From Bacillus sp. V3B (GTDB taxonomy: Bacteria; Bacillota; Bacilli; Bacillales; Cytobacillaceae): 64,000 nt of DNA. Position numbers and translations under genes: made by a program. Location: contig NZ_JAETXM010000012.1 in assembly GCF_024494465.1 (NCBI RefSeq), positions 1 to 64,000 of the forward strand, written 5' to 3'. Shown in pieces: positions 39,280 to 47,911 of the stretch (positions are counted from its first letter, which is position 1; each line of letters opens with the position of its first letter). Below the pieces are notes generated by a model. It saw only the letters and a program-made list of their open reading frames with translations. It was not told the DNA's origin and did no database searches.

Positions 39280-40599
39280 TTAAGCTAAACCTAAGAGGGC
39301 CATGATCACGATAACGGCCATTGCAATCCAGTGGGTAACACTTATACTGATAAATCCATTTTTGAAGGTGTCTTTCATTGTTAATCCCGTTATATTGTTA
39401 AATATAATCAAGAATCCAGAGTAAGGAACAATGGATAGAGCTCCAGATGCGATTGCGATTGAGCGGTGAACCGTTTCCGGATCTAATCCCATTTCCAAAT
39501 AGATAGGGGCAAAATTCGCAACAGAAATACCAATTGCCCCAACAGCAGAAGCAGTAATACCGCTTATAAGACCTGTACCGATCATTAATGAGAGTATGGG
39601 GGGTCCAGGAATGGATTGAATCAATTGAAATACACCCTTAAACGCCGGAACACTTGTTGCAATGCTACCAAATGCAATGGTACTACCAGTTGTTATCGTT
39701 GATGATAACGATTCGTTAGCACCTTGGTTTAATACCCCTTTTTGCTGATCAATTTGTTTACGGAATAATATAGCACTCAATACGATCGCAACAATTAAAG
39801 CGACAATGATAATGTTGTTCACAGAACTAAATAGTAATATGATGCCTAATAACACGATGATAGGCAGTAAACTGATAATGAATGGTGGGAGCTCACGTTT
39901 AGATGTCACATCACTACTTTCAACCTTCTCATCCACATTAAATGTCTCGTTTTTACGCAAGCTTTTGGACAACGCGAATTTCATAAATACTAGTATGAAG
40001 ACAACTGCTACGATGGAAGTGACGATTCCAATAACCGGCGCAGCAGTTAATGTGGTTCCCAAAGCCGTTGAAGGCACAATATTGTGTAATGAAGGTGCCC
40101 CAGGCAACATCGTCATAGTGAACGTTGAGGTCCCACCAAACACAGGAATGGCAACTAATTTCCACGAAATATTAAGTTGTCTGAAGATCGGTTTAGCCAT
40201 TGGAATTAATGCGAATATGATGACGAATACATTAATCCCACCGTAAGTAAGAATGGCAGAAATAATAAATAATGCCACTAATGCGTTATACGGGTTCTTG
40301 ATTCCTACCACAGACAATACTTTATTTGCAATTGAAATCGTTGCCCCACTTTTATCCATGTATTTCGCTAATATAGAGCCTAATAAGAAGATAGCGAAAT
40401 TTGATGCAACAAACCCAGCAAGTGCCGTCATATAAGAATTTTCTTTGCCAAATACGGTTGCTAGTATAGGTACATCGTTAAACAGCAACACGACAATCGT
40501 CGCGATGGGTGCAGCAACGATGATATTGAACTTTTTAATAATAAAGAGAATGATTGTTAAAATACCTAACAATATCCCAAATATTCCTAATATATCCAA
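39280..40599 (-). CDS. GntP-family permease (gluconate:H+ symporter type)
   Basis: 439 residues, about 12 membrane helices. GntP features: GSILAKYMDKSGATISIANKVL, FVIIFALIPMAKPIFRQLNISWKL, the TFTMTMLPGAPSLHNIVPSTALGT loop, and GISVANFAPIYLEMGLDPETVHRSIAIASGALSIVPYSG. It imports gluconate or a related hydroxy acid with protons. Transcribed ahead of the beta-hydroxyacid dehydrogenase and divergent from the LysR gene, which probably controls it. Confidence 0.88.
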   Translation of the reverse strand: MDILGIFGILLGILTIILFIIKKFNIIVAAPIATIVVLLFNDVPILATVFGKENSYMTALAGFVASNFAIFLLGSILAKYMDKSGATISIANKVLSVVGIKNPYNALVALFIISAILTYGGINVFVIIFALIPMAKPIFRQLNISWKLVAIPVFGGTSTFTMTMLPGAPSLHNIVPSTALGTTLTAAPVIGIVTSIVAVVFILVFMKFALSKSLRKNETFNVDEKVESSDVTSKRELPPFIISLLPIIVLLGIILLFSSVNNIIIVALIVAIVLSAILFRKQIDQQKGVLNQGANESLSSTITTGSTIAFGSIATSVPAFKGVFQLIQSIPGPPILSLMIGTGLISGITASAVGAIGISVANFAPIYLEMGLDPETVHRSIAIASGALSIVPYSGFLIIFNNITGLTMKDTFKNGFISISVTHWIAMAVIVIMALLGLA

Positions 40600-40995
40600 A
40601 TTTAATTCTTCCCCCTTTATTCTCTTGTTCTTAAAGATGCTAGCAATTTATTATTTTACTGTTAAACTTTCGGCTTTCCATTTAACAATGTGCTTCTGCA
40701 GCATCCTGTAAGTTTAAATGTTACAGAAATGGGAATCTAATATTCTCCTTTTTTTGGTACTGAACATTTTTTCAACAATCCATCCTAAACCATTTATTTC
40801 TCTTTGAAACTCCCCTTTTTTATTGAATCCAAGTTATCATTTTTAAAACCAACAGGTTAAAATATATTTTAGTCATATACATTTAATCAATAAGTTTATA
40901 ATTGAAATATCTCGAATTCATAATAAAAATAAGTCATTATTTCATTTCCTGCTACTTCTTTAATAGAATCAACAGAAAATACTTTGTTGTTATAT
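40600..40995. other. Intergenic, promoter of gntP unit
   Basis: AT-rich; no reading frame, hairpin or repeat of note. LysR regulators often bind such divergent intervals, but I could not single out a T-N11-A operator with confidence. Confidence 0.4.
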
Positions 40996-41115
40996 CTTTT
41001 CATAAATGCTTCTCTTAGGATCAAAAGCATATATCGAGAGACCTACTTTTGTAAATTTAAAGCCATAGTAGTCCCAGTTCACCTAAGCATACAAAACCGA
41101 TATTAGATGCCCCCA
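40996..41115 (-). pseudogene. Relic of a second beta-hydroxyacid dehydrogenase N-terminus
   Basis: On the minus strand, across one frameshift, SNIGFVCLGELGLLWL and NLQKVGLSIYAFDPKRSIYEKI can be read. They match KIGFVGLGTMGFPMAINLKKAGFEVIGYDAFKGVYEK of the intact enzyme, including the Gly-rich cofactor loop. No start, and stops follow. Confidence 0.65.
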
Positions 41116-41284
41116 GTAATTACGGACTCTTTGTTTTCAAAAGATGTACCATGATTTCACTCCTATAATTTAACTTTTTGTTCACAATTTATTCACACTT
41201 AGTATACATCTTATATTTATATGAGTAAAATGAATAATAGGAATTAAAAGTATTCATATTTTTCATAGATTGGAGACGGCATTC

Positions 41285-42172
41285 ATGGACATACGTCACC
41301 TTACTTACTTTATAGAAGTAGCCAAATATAAAAGTTTTACCAAAGCTTCCAAATCCCTTCACTTGTCACAATCAACCTTAAGTAAAGTCGTTAAAAGTTT
41401 GGAAGAAGAATTAAATGTAGAACTAATTGACCGTTCCGCAAAGAAAATTGGATTAACGGACGCAGGGGAAATCGTTTTGGCGGAAGGGGAAATCATTATG
41501 GAATCGCTAAATGATTTATCCACCCACCTATATGATTTAATGAACTTAAAAAAAGGAAAAATAAAAATAGGCATACCTCCAATAATTGGTTTTTTATTTT
41601 TTCCAAAAATCATTAAGGGGTTCAATAATCTGTACCCCGATATCAAAATAAAAATCTTTGAAGATCATTCAAACAAAGTTAAACAGGATGTCAAAGACGG
41701 AATATTAGATTTTGGTGTGGTAATGCTACCGGTGGATGAAAAGGAGTATGATGTTATTCCCTTTGTTTATGAAGAACTGTCCCTCTTCGTCCATAATACC
41801 CATCCATTAGCACAAAGGGAAAAAGTTGAAATGAAAGAGTTAAAAAATGAAAACTTTATTTTATTTAATCAAGAACTTATTCATAACCTTATTATTCAAG
41901 AATGCCTACGAGCTGGTTTTCGTCCGAAAATTGCCTATGAAATTTCTGAGTGGGGTTTTATTAGTGAAATGATTAGCGAAAACATAGGGGTTTCGATTTG
42001 TCCAAAACCCATAGCAAAAAAAGTTAATCAAGATTTAATCAAGGAGATTTCCATCGCAAATCCAAGCATTCCTTGGAATTTAGGATTTATTTCAAAAAAA
42101 AGAAAACAGGCTTCACCTGCAGTTCGTGAATTTATCCGGTATATTTCAGCACAAATACCTATTAAATTATGA
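41285..42172 (+). CDS. LysR-family transcriptional regulator
   Basis: 295 residues from ATG at 41285 (TGGAGACG 9 nt upstream). The N-terminal wHTH MDIRHLTYFIEVAKYKSFTKASKSLHLSQSTLSKVVKSLEEELNVELIDR is textbook LysR; a linker helix and the effector domain (KIGIPPIIGFLFFPKIIKGFNNLYP, FGVVMLPVD) follow. It resembles CidR/CzcR-type regulators of bacilli. Divergent from gntP, so it likely regulates that unit in response to its substrate. Confidence 0.92.
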   Translation: MDIRHLTYFIEVAKYKSFTKASKSLHLSQSTLSKVVKSLEEELNVELIDRSAKKIGLTDAGEIVLAEGEIIMESLNDLSTHLYDLMNLKKGKIKIGIPPIIGFLFFPKIIKGFNNLYPDIKIKIFEDHSNKVKQDVKDGILDFGVVMLPVDEKEYDVIPFVYEELSLFVHNTHPLAQREKVEMKELKNENFILFNQELIHNLIIQECLRAGFRPKIAYEISEWGFISEMISENIGVSICPKPIAKKVNQDLIKEISIANPSIPWNLGFISKKRKQASPAVREFIRYISAQIPIKL

Positions 42173-42248
42173 AAAAAGAAATGGATCATATGAGTTATAT
42201 GTTATTTAACGAATAATGAAAACTTTTTCAGTCTTTATCCCACAAACC

Positions 42249-42293
42249 AAAAACCCTCACAAATGTTGTTAAAACAACGTTTATAAGGGTTTT
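42249..42293 (+). terminator. Terminator of the lysR gene
   Basis: AAAAACCCT pairs with AGGGTTTT, with an inner TTGTT/AACAA stem; TTTAATTTTA follows on the plus strand. Confidence 0.7.
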
Positions 42294-42324
42294 AATTTTA
42301 TTAAAACGATTCAGGTTTTGAAAC

Positions 42325-42352
42325 GAGGGACGGTTCTCGCGTTTCTCCATTA
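42325..42352. repeat. REP-like sequence (GAGGGACGGTTCTCG)
   Basis: Inverse-orientation relative of the 32228-32252 sequence. Such GGGACGGTTCT units are frequent between genes in Bacillales. Confidence 0.45.
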
Positions 42353-42445
42353 TTTCCAATTTCACTCCCTTTCGTTATTCAGAATACCTTTAACAGACAA
42401 AACCTGACTCAGAGAATGAATCAAGCTTTAGACATATCTTTTAGT

Positions 42446-42481
42446 TTGACACTCCCACAGCTAAAGCAGTGGGAGTGTCAA
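42446..42481. other. Perfect 13-bp hairpin, IS200/IS605-end-like
   Basis: TTGACACTCCCAC pairs exactly with GTGGGAGTGTCAA around AGCTAAAGCA. CCCAC-GGCTAAAGCC-GTGGG-type stems are typical right ends of IS200/IS605 elements. No transposase is present nearby. Confidence 0.5.
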
Positions 42482-42519
42482 CTGAATTGAAAATAGGAGT
42501 ATTAACCGATTTCTACAAC

Positions 42520-42648
42520 TCAATAAAATTTTAACGATTGTTTTTTTCGTACATACTCGATAATCGAAAAAACAAGCTGTTCTTCTAATGATTCAAAATT
42601 CTTATCTATCAGCAATCGTTGCCCTTCAAATTTAAAGGGTTCTACCAT
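42520..42648 (-). CDS. Small protein coupled to the FbpB-like gene
   Basis: 42 residues: MVEPFKFEGQRLLIDKNFES and LEEQLVFSIIEYVRKKQSLK. Its ATG overlaps the stop of the preceding gene (TAATG), implying translational coupling. The position parallels the two-gene fbpAB arrangement of B. subtilis, but the sequence is not clearly FbpA. Function unknown. Confidence 0.5.
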   Translation of the reverse strand: MVEPFKFEGQRLLIDKNFESLEEQLVFSIIEYVRKKQSLKFY

Positions 42649-42779
42649 TACTTTTCTTTACTTAAATGTCTTTTTTCCAATCTTTCTTCAATTCTTTCCA
42701 TTGCAGCTTGGTTACGTAATAATAGAAGTTTATTTTCTTTAACAAGCTCCGTAAAAGAACGCTTTTTTCGTTTAGTCAT
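42648..42779 (-). CDS. FbpB-family small basic protein
   Basis: 43 residues: MTKRKKRSFTELVKENKLLL, LRNQAAMERIEERLEKRHLS, KEK. RSFxELVxENKxxLLxxxxxMExIEERLEKR is the FbpB family pattern. In B. subtilis FbpB is made under iron limitation (Fur control) and acts with the FsrA small RNA to reduce synthesis of iron-rich proteins. AAGGATGG lies ~9 nt upstream. I could not find a convincing Fur box in the 350 bp upstream. Nearby FadF and EtfAB pathway enzymes are iron/flavin proteins of the sort spared in iron limitation. Confidence 0.75.
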   Translation of the reverse strand: MTKRKKRSFTELVKENKLLLLRNQAAMERIEERLEKRHLSKEK

Positions 42780-42957
42780 TCTCTATGCACCATCCTTATT
42801 TATTAAGGAAGTCTTTTTAAATGTAACCTAGACTAGAGTTTTCTGTGTCCATACTCCCTTGCATGTATAACATTCTTCTAATCTTTATTTATTCATCTAT
42901 CTACAAATACGACTTTCAAAGGCAATCTGTTATTCTCAATATTCACGTAAATAACAT

Positions 42958-43035
42958 TTATTTTTCGTCTAAATCTGCAAGCGTAAACATAATAGAGGTA
43001 AAAGGAAAAGAATTTAAAATGTATTCTAATTTCAT
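42958..43035 (-). CDS. Possible 25-residue peptide with an ideal ribosome site
   Basis: ATG at 43035 follows AAGGAGGTGATAACC, a nearly full complement of the 16S anti-SD sequence, the best such site in the window. It encodes MKLEYILNSFPFTSIMFTLA and DLDEK, a hydrophobic peptide with an acidic tail, then TAA overlapping a further ATG. No family known to me. It might be a leader peptide, a small regulatory peptide, or the head of a deleted gene. Otherwise 42780-43136 contains nothing recognisable. Confidence 0.45.
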   Translation of the reverse strand: MKLEYILNSFPFTSIMFTLADLDEK

Positions 43036-43136
43036 TGGTTATCACCTCCTTCTTTCATTCTTCTCACTAAGAAATGTTTTCATTTTCTAGTCTTGTTGAT
43101 ATTTTTAAACGTCTCACGGTCCTAGGTAAAGTTTTT

Positions 43137-45221
43137 TTAGATTACTGACTTTTCAAGAATTTCAACAACATCTAAAGTTTGAATACTTTCTTCTACTTCT
43201 TTTGCTTTTGTACCATCACCGATCATCGTTAAGCAATAAGGACAGCCTGTACTAATGATCGTTGGATTCGTTTCAAGAAGCTGTTCGGTTCTTGCGACAT
43301 TGATACGCGTTCCCTTATCTTCCTCCATCCACATTAATCCTCCGCCAGCACCGCAGCACATCGAATTTTCTCGGTTCCGCTCAGGCTCTACGACCTTCAC
43401 CCCTGGAATCGCTTTTAGAATTTCACGAGGTGCATCATATACATTATTATAACGTCCTAAGTAACAAGAATCATGGTACGTAATCACTTCATCTACTCTA
43501 TTTTTCGGTGTCAGTTTTCCTTCTTTGATTAGGTTTTCTAGTAATTCTGTATGATGATACACTTCTGCCTCTAAACCAAATTCAGGGTATTCATTTTTGA
43601 GTGTGTTAAAAGCATGTGGATCCATTGTGACAATTTTCTTTACTTCATACTTTTTAAACGTCTCAATATTTTTATTTACCAGCTCTTGGAATAAAAACTC
43701 ATTTCCAATACGACGTGGTGTATCTCCAGAGTTCTTTTCTTCATTTCCGAGGATCGCCACCTTCACTCCAGCCTTATTTAAAAGACGGGCAAAGGATTGA
43801 GTAAGCTTTTGACTGCGATTATCGTAAGAGCCCATCGATCCGACAAAGAATAGATAATCAAACTCTTCGTCTGCTTTTTTCAATTCTTTTGCGGTTGGAA
43901 TCACGACGTCCTCTAAAGCATCACGCCAATTAACACGTTCCTTCCGGTTAAGCCCCCATGGATTTCCTTGACGTTCAATATTTGTCATCGCACGCTGAGC
44001 ATCAGGATTCATTTTTCCTTCCGTTAAAACAAGATAACGGCGCAAATCAATGATTTTATCGACATGCTCATTCATAACAGGACATTGATCCTCACAGTTA
44101 CGGCAGGTCGTACATGCCCAAATCTCTTCTTCTGTTATAACATCCCCTATTAAACTCACACTTTCCATCGTTGCCGCTACTTCTTGAGAACCGGCACCCA
44201 CTGCTAAGGCTAATTGATTGCCTCTTGTGTTTTTAAAAGCAAAGGCAGGCGCCCAAGGTTGTCTAGACGTCACTGCTGCTCCTTTTTCTGTCAAATGATT
44301 TCTCATCTTAACAATCAGATCCATCGGAGATAATGTTTTCCCGGTTCCTGAAGCTGGACACATATTTGTGCATCGTCCGCATTCTGCACATGCATACAGA
44401 TCAATCAGCTGATGTTGGGTAAAATCCTCAATTTTCCCAACACCGAATGATTCGGCTTCCTCATCCTCAAAATCAATCTTCCTCAATTTCCCAACAGGTC
44501 CGCTTTTCTTAAAGAAGATATTGACCATCGCAAATAACTCATGAAATTGCTTTGATTGTGGGACAAACACTAGAAATGTGAATACAGTCAACATATGAAC
44601 CCACCAAAATACGTAGAATAACACAGTTCCTGCCGTCGTTCCGATTCCGGCAAACAACGTTGCAATGACTCCAGAGAATGGAGCGTAAACCAAATTCGGT
44701 TCGTGACCTAGCATAATGGTTTCGACTGCCAATGAAAGCAGGATCGATAAGGTCAGCGTGAATAATGCGATATACACAAAGGCGGCTTTTCCATCACGCT
44801 TCCATTGCAACCGTTTTAGCTTTTCACCATAACGGCGATAAAATCCATAAACTACAGCCAACATCATGAGAAATGTAGCCCATTCCTGTATAAGACTGAA
44901 ATATTTATGCGCCTCGCCAAAAGGAAATTCATAGCCTTTAATAAATCCTTTTATAATGAGTTCAATAAGGCCTATTTGAATGATAAAAAAGGTATAAAAT
45001 AATACTAAATGCATCAGACCGCTTTTCTTGTCTTTGAATAATTTTGACTGACCGAAGCCGTTGATTAAAATCAGATTGAAGCGTTCTTTCAGATTTGGTT
45101 CAAACTCAGCTTTTTTGCCAAGCTTTATAAACAAATACCGAGTATATACTAGATTGACAAATAAATAGACTGCATATCCAGTCACAGCAAGGAAAGCTAG
45201 TAAATTCAGCAATGATAACAT
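43137..45221 (-). CDS. fadF: Membrane iron-sulfur reductase FadF (Etf:menaquinone oxidoreductase type)
   Basis: 694 residues. Residues ~1-240 have five to six membrane helices of a NarI-like heme-binding module. A ferredoxin domain at ~275-395 carries CAECGRCTNMCP and CTTCRNCEDQCP for two [4Fe-4S] clusters, and two CCG domains follow (HDSCYLGRYNNVYDAPREIL, SMCCGAGGGLMWMEEDKGTR). B. subtilis FadF (YwjF) has the same plan. It is thought to move electrons from reduced Etf to menaquinone during acyl-CoA oxidation. It follows etfB-etfA on the same strand; a small hairpin lies in the gap. Confidence 0.9.
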   Translation of the reverse strand: MLSLLNLLAFLAVTGYAVYLFVNLVYTRYLFIKLGKKAEFEPNLKERFNLILINGFGQSKLFKDKKSGLMHLVLFYTFFIIQIGLIELIIKGFIKGYEFPFGEAHKYFSLIQEWATFLMMLAVVYGFYRRYGEKLKRLQWKRDGKAAFVYIALFTLTLSILLSLAVETIMLGHEPNLVYAPFSGVIATLFAGIGTTAGTVLFYVFWWVHMLTVFTFLVFVPQSKQFHELFAMVNIFFKKSGPVGKLRKIDFEDEEAESFGVGKIEDFTQHQLIDLYACAECGRCTNMCPASGTGKTLSPMDLIVKMRNHLTEKGAAVTSRQPWAPAFAFKNTRGNQLALAVGAGSQEVAATMESVSLIGDVITEEEIWACTTCRNCEDQCPVMNEHVDKIIDLRRYLVLTEGKMNPDAQRAMTNIERQGNPWGLNRKERVNWRDALEDVVIPTAKELKKADEEFDYLFFVGSMGSYDNRSQKLTQSFARLLNKAGVKVAILGNEEKNSGDTPRRIGNEFLFQELVNKNIETFKKYEVKKIVTMDPHAFNTLKNEYPEFGLEAEVYHHTELLENLIKEGKLTPKNRVDEVITYHDSCYLGRYNNVYDAPREILKAIPGVKVVEPERNRENSMCCGAGGGLMWMEEDKGTRINVARTEQLLETNPTIISTGCPYCLTMIGDGTKAKEVEESIQTLDVVEILEKSVI

Positions 45222-45247
45222 CCTTTTTCATTCCCCCGATCACAAAT

Positions 45248-45267
45248 CTGGGAGGATTTTACTCCTC
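45248..45267 (-). other. Intercistronic hairpin between etfA and fadF
   Basis: GGGAGGA-TTTTAC-TCCTCCC, a 7-bp perfect stem, lies 12 nt behind the etfA stop. It could sequester or mimic a ribosome site or protect the etf mRNA. Confidence 0.5.
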
Positions 45268-45278
45268 CCACTATCACA

Positions 45279-46262
45279 TTAGACACCCATACCAACGGTG
45301 ATTTTTTTAAATTCTTCCGTTAACAATGGCACAACCTCGAACAGATCACCTACAATACCGTAATCAGCTACATTAAAAATCGGAGCTTCTGGATCCTTAT
45401 TAATGGCTACGATGATTTTGGAATTGGACATACCGGCTACGTGTTGAATGGCACCGGATATTCCGCAGGCAATATAAAGATCAGGTGTGACTACTTTGCC
45501 GGTTTGACCAATTTGTAAAGAATAGTCACTGTACCCAGCGTCGCAGGCACCACGAGACGATCCCACTGCACCGCCTAACGTATCTGCCAATTCTTGCAAC
45601 ACTTTAAATCCTTCTGAGCCTTTCACTCCGCGTCCTCCAGAAACGATGATTTTTGCTTCTGTTAGATCTACACCGCCTGCTGTTTTACGAATTACATCTT
45701 GTACAATCGTTCGTAAATCTTTTACTTCCACATTTATGGACGCTACTTCCCCTGTACGTGATTCATCTTTGTCTAGCGTATTGATATTATTCGGACGGAG
45801 CGTAGCAAAAATTACTCCATCCTTGATCACTTTTTTCTCAAAAGCTTTCCCTGAATAGATCGGACGAGTAAAGACAAACTCATCTCCATTTACCTCAAGA
45901 CCAACAGCGTCTGAAACAAGGCCTACTTTCAACTTTGCTGCAACTCGTGAAGAAATCTCTTTTCCAATCGAAGTATGTCCGAGAATAAAGCCCTCAGGTT
46001 TTTCCGTTTCTAATACCTGCGTAATGGCCTGAGTGTATCCATCTGATGAATAATTCTGTAAATAAGGATGTTCAGGAATTAAAACACGATCGGCACCATA
46101 TTGAATCATCGTATTGGCTAGACTAGCAGCCTCACTACCTAGTAATAATCCTACTACTTCGCCTCCATCTGCAATTTGTTTTGCAGCAGCAATCGCTTCA
46201 AACGAAACTTGACGCAGCTCCCCCTGGCGTATTTCACCTAACACTAGTACTTTTTTTGACAT
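45279..46262 (-). CDS. etfA: Electron transfer flavoprotein alpha subunit
   Basis: 327 residues. The C-terminal FAD domain is clear: VSGGRGVKGSEGFKVLQELADTLGGAVGSSRGACDAG, QIGQTGKVVTPDLYIACGISGAIQHVAGM and IVAINKDPEAPIF. The N-terminal half is the ETF alpha/beta domain. With EtfB it accepts electrons from acyl-CoA dehydrogenases such as that at 60014 and passes them to FadF. 50 bp separates it from etfB. Confidence 0.94.
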   Translation of the reverse strand: MSKKVLVLGEIRQGELRQVSFEAIAAAKQIADGGEVVGLLLGSEAASLANTMIQYGADRVLIPEHPYLQNYSSDGYTQAITQVLETEKPEGFILGHTSIGKEISSRVAAKLKVGLVSDAVGLEVNGDEFVFTRPIYSGKAFEKKVIKDGVIFATLRPNNINTLDKDESRTGEVASINVEVKDLRTIVQDVIRKTAGGVDLTEAKIIVSGGRGVKGSEGFKVLQELADTLGGAVGSSRGACDAGYSDYSLQIGQTGKVVTPDLYIACGISGAIQHVAGMSNSKIIVAINKDPEAPIFNVADYGIVGDLFEVVPLLTEEFKKITVGMGV

Positions 46263-46312
46263 ATAGGTCCCTCCTCTAATTTTATCTAACGATTGATCTA
46301 CTAATTTGGTAA

Positions 46313-47083
46313 TTAAATTACTTTTGCTTCTGTTACTAATAACGATGTAAGTTCTTTTACCTGCTGCGAGATTTCTCCTTCAAGAATTTTCCCTTTCCCT
46401 TTAACCGGTGGTAAGAAACGATCGACCACTTTTGTTTTTGCTTCAACATCCTCTTCATCCATATCTAAATCATCTAATTCTAGTTTTTCTAGCGGCTTTT
46501 TCTTCGCCTTCATAATACCAGGCAGGGAAGGATAACGGGGTTCATTTAGTCCTTGTTGACAAGTCACAAGCAACGGAAGCGTTGTTTCAACGGTTTCAAC
46601 ATCTCCTTCAGCATCACGTTCAATCACAGCTCTATTCCCCTCAAGGGTTAGCTTCGTAATCGTTGTTACAATCGAAATTCCTAATTCCTCAGCCAGTCTA
46701 GGACCAACTTGTCCAGATCCGCCATCAACTGTTACGTTTCCTGCTAAAATAATATCCACGGCTTTATCTTTAAAATAAGCGCTTAGAATAGCAGTGGTAG
46801 AGAATTCATCTCCCTCTTCAACCTCCTCATCATCAATCAGAACCGCTTTATCTGCACCCATGGCAAGAGCTGTTCGAAGTTCTTTTTCCGCATCCTCTTC
46901 ACCAATTGTGACAACAGTCACTTCTCCGCTATGCTCATCTCGTAGTTTAAGAGCTTCTTCAATTGCATACTCATCATAAGGATTGATGATAAATTCTGTG
47001 CTATCCTCACTGATTTTTCCACTTTGAATCGAAATTTTTTCTTCTGTATCAAAAGTTCTTTTCATCACAACATAAATATTCAT
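46313..47083 (-). CDS. etfB: Electron transfer flavoprotein beta subunit
   Basis: 256 residues, ribosome site GAGGAGGAAAA. EtfB signs: YDEYAIEEALKLRDE, VVTIGEEDAEKELRTALAMGADKAVLI, DIILAGNVTVDGGSGQVGPRLAEELG and PRYPSLPGIMKAKKKPLE, the recognition loop that docks on dehydrogenases. Binds AMP in the standard model. First gene of etfB-etfA-fadF. Confidence 0.94.
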   Translation of the reverse strand: MNIYVVMKRTFDTEEKISIQSGKISEDSTEFIINPYDEYAIEEALKLRDEHSGEVTVVTIGEEDAEKELRTALAMGADKAVLIDDEEVEEGDEFSTTAILSAYFKDKAVDIILAGNVTVDGGSGQVGPRLAEELGISIVTTITKLTLEGNRAVIERDAEGDVETVETTLPLLVTCQQGLNEPRYPSLPGIMKAKKKPLEKLELDDLDMDEEDVEAKTKVVDRFLPPVKGKGKILEGEISQQVKELTSLLVTEAKVI

Positions 47084-47184
47084 CTATTTTCCTCCTCGTC
47101 CAAATCTATTATTCTATTAATCTAACTGATTACCTATTTAAGAAAACTCAGACACTCAACCTTCATTTGATTTTGAATGGTCGA

Positions 47185-47565
47185 TTAAATATTCACAAAA
47201 ATCCCCTTAGCTTTTGCTACAACTTCATTTTGATCATTGTAAATAAGACAATCGATATAATTTAATGTCCTTCCTTTTTTTACCACAACCGCATCTGCAA
47301 TGAGGACCTTTCCTTTTGCTGGTTTTAAAAAAGTAGTATTGATGTCGGCTGTGACCATTTTCTGATTACTGTTTTCATCTGCTCCAAATATATTGCCCAT
47401 TGCAATATCTGCTAGTGAACAAATAACCCCTCCATGCACGACCCCTATACTATTTAAATAAAGAGGTTCTATCGGCATGGTGACCTTTAAATTTGTTTCA
47501 CTTATCCTCTCGTGTTTAACCCTTAAAAATGCATCGAATGGACAATCAACAAACTTCGTTTGCAT
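47185..47565 (-). CDS. PaaI-type hotdog thioesterase
   Basis: 126 residues from ATG at 47565, with GGGGGTG 7 nt upstream. Hotdog fold with LNSIGVVHGGVICSLADIAMGN (the H-G-G motif of PaaI-type thioesterases) and ADINTTFLKPAKGKVLIADAVVVKKGRTL. It likely hydrolyses acyl- or phenylacetyl-CoA-type thioesters. It lies directly downstream of the ligase relic and its RNA leader, so it may now be the only functional product of that transcript. About 100 bp separates its stop from etfB. Confidence 0.85.
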   Translation of the reverse strand: MQTKFVDCPFDAFLRVKHERISETNLKVTMPIEPLYLNSIGVVHGGVICSLADIAMGNIFGADENSNQKMVTADINTTFLKPAKGKVLIADAVVVKKGRTLNYIDCLIYNDQNEVVAKAKGIFVNI

Positions 47566-47567
47566 CG

Positions 47568-47777
47568 TTAACACCCCCAATTATAAATTGTGCCTTTACT
47601 ATTTCCTTTCGTATCTGTAAAATATGAAATTTGACATAAATCTTGATTATCAATATGAACAGAGTAATTTTCCTTGTTGCTCTGTTTAAAAGAAAGCAGC
47701 TGGCCATTACCTATTAAGGCCATTTTTTCAGAATTTAATTTAGCACTCCTTTCTATCAAATAAGCTAGATCATTCAT
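47568..47777 (-). pseudogene. Internally deleted AMP-dependent acyl-CoA ligase
   Basis: 69 codons with a proper start and GGGGGAA ribosome site: MNDLAYLIERSAKLNSEKMALIGNGQLLSF is an acyl-CoA ligase N-terminus, then QDLCQISYFTDTKGNSKGTIYN, a degraded form of the AMP-binding signature QISYTSGTTGxPKGxxxN. The ~130 residues normally between them and all of the rest are missing. The gene is preceded by the structured leader at 47799-47901, which shows what it was regulated by before decay. Confidence 0.75.
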
Positions 47778-47798
47778 AGATTCCCCCTATTCTCAAAT

Positions 47799-47901
47799 TA
47801 ATAGATAGAGGCCCAGCAACAATAAGCCTAAGCTCCTGTTTCTGGGCCTCTATCTATTAGTTAAGAAAGATTTTTGGACTTTCCCCATAGATATACCAGC
47901 A
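47799..47901 (-). ncRNA. Candidate riboswitch-like leader, member 3 (ligase relic/thioesterase)
   Basis: Minus-strand order: UGCUGG (from 47901), UAUCUA, UGGG, apical hairpin GAAAG/CUUUC, UUAACUAA, UAGAUA, then GGCCCAG. CUGG pairs with CCAG and UAUCUA with UAGAUA, enclosing a 4 x 8 internal loop. The 3' strands of both helices are the first half of a perfect 18-bp terminator stem (47842-47859 with 47799-47816). Fold and terminator are therefore mutually exclusive. The U-tract is weak (UUAAUUU). The leader begins right after the DUF3870 stop codon and ends 22 nt before the ligase ATG. Confidence 0.6.
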
Positions 47902-47911
47902 TTTCTTATTT

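Noticed and set aside
39806-40435. Plus-strand frames opposite gntP
   Set aside because: Antisense shadows of a hydrophobic transporter gene; no independent support.
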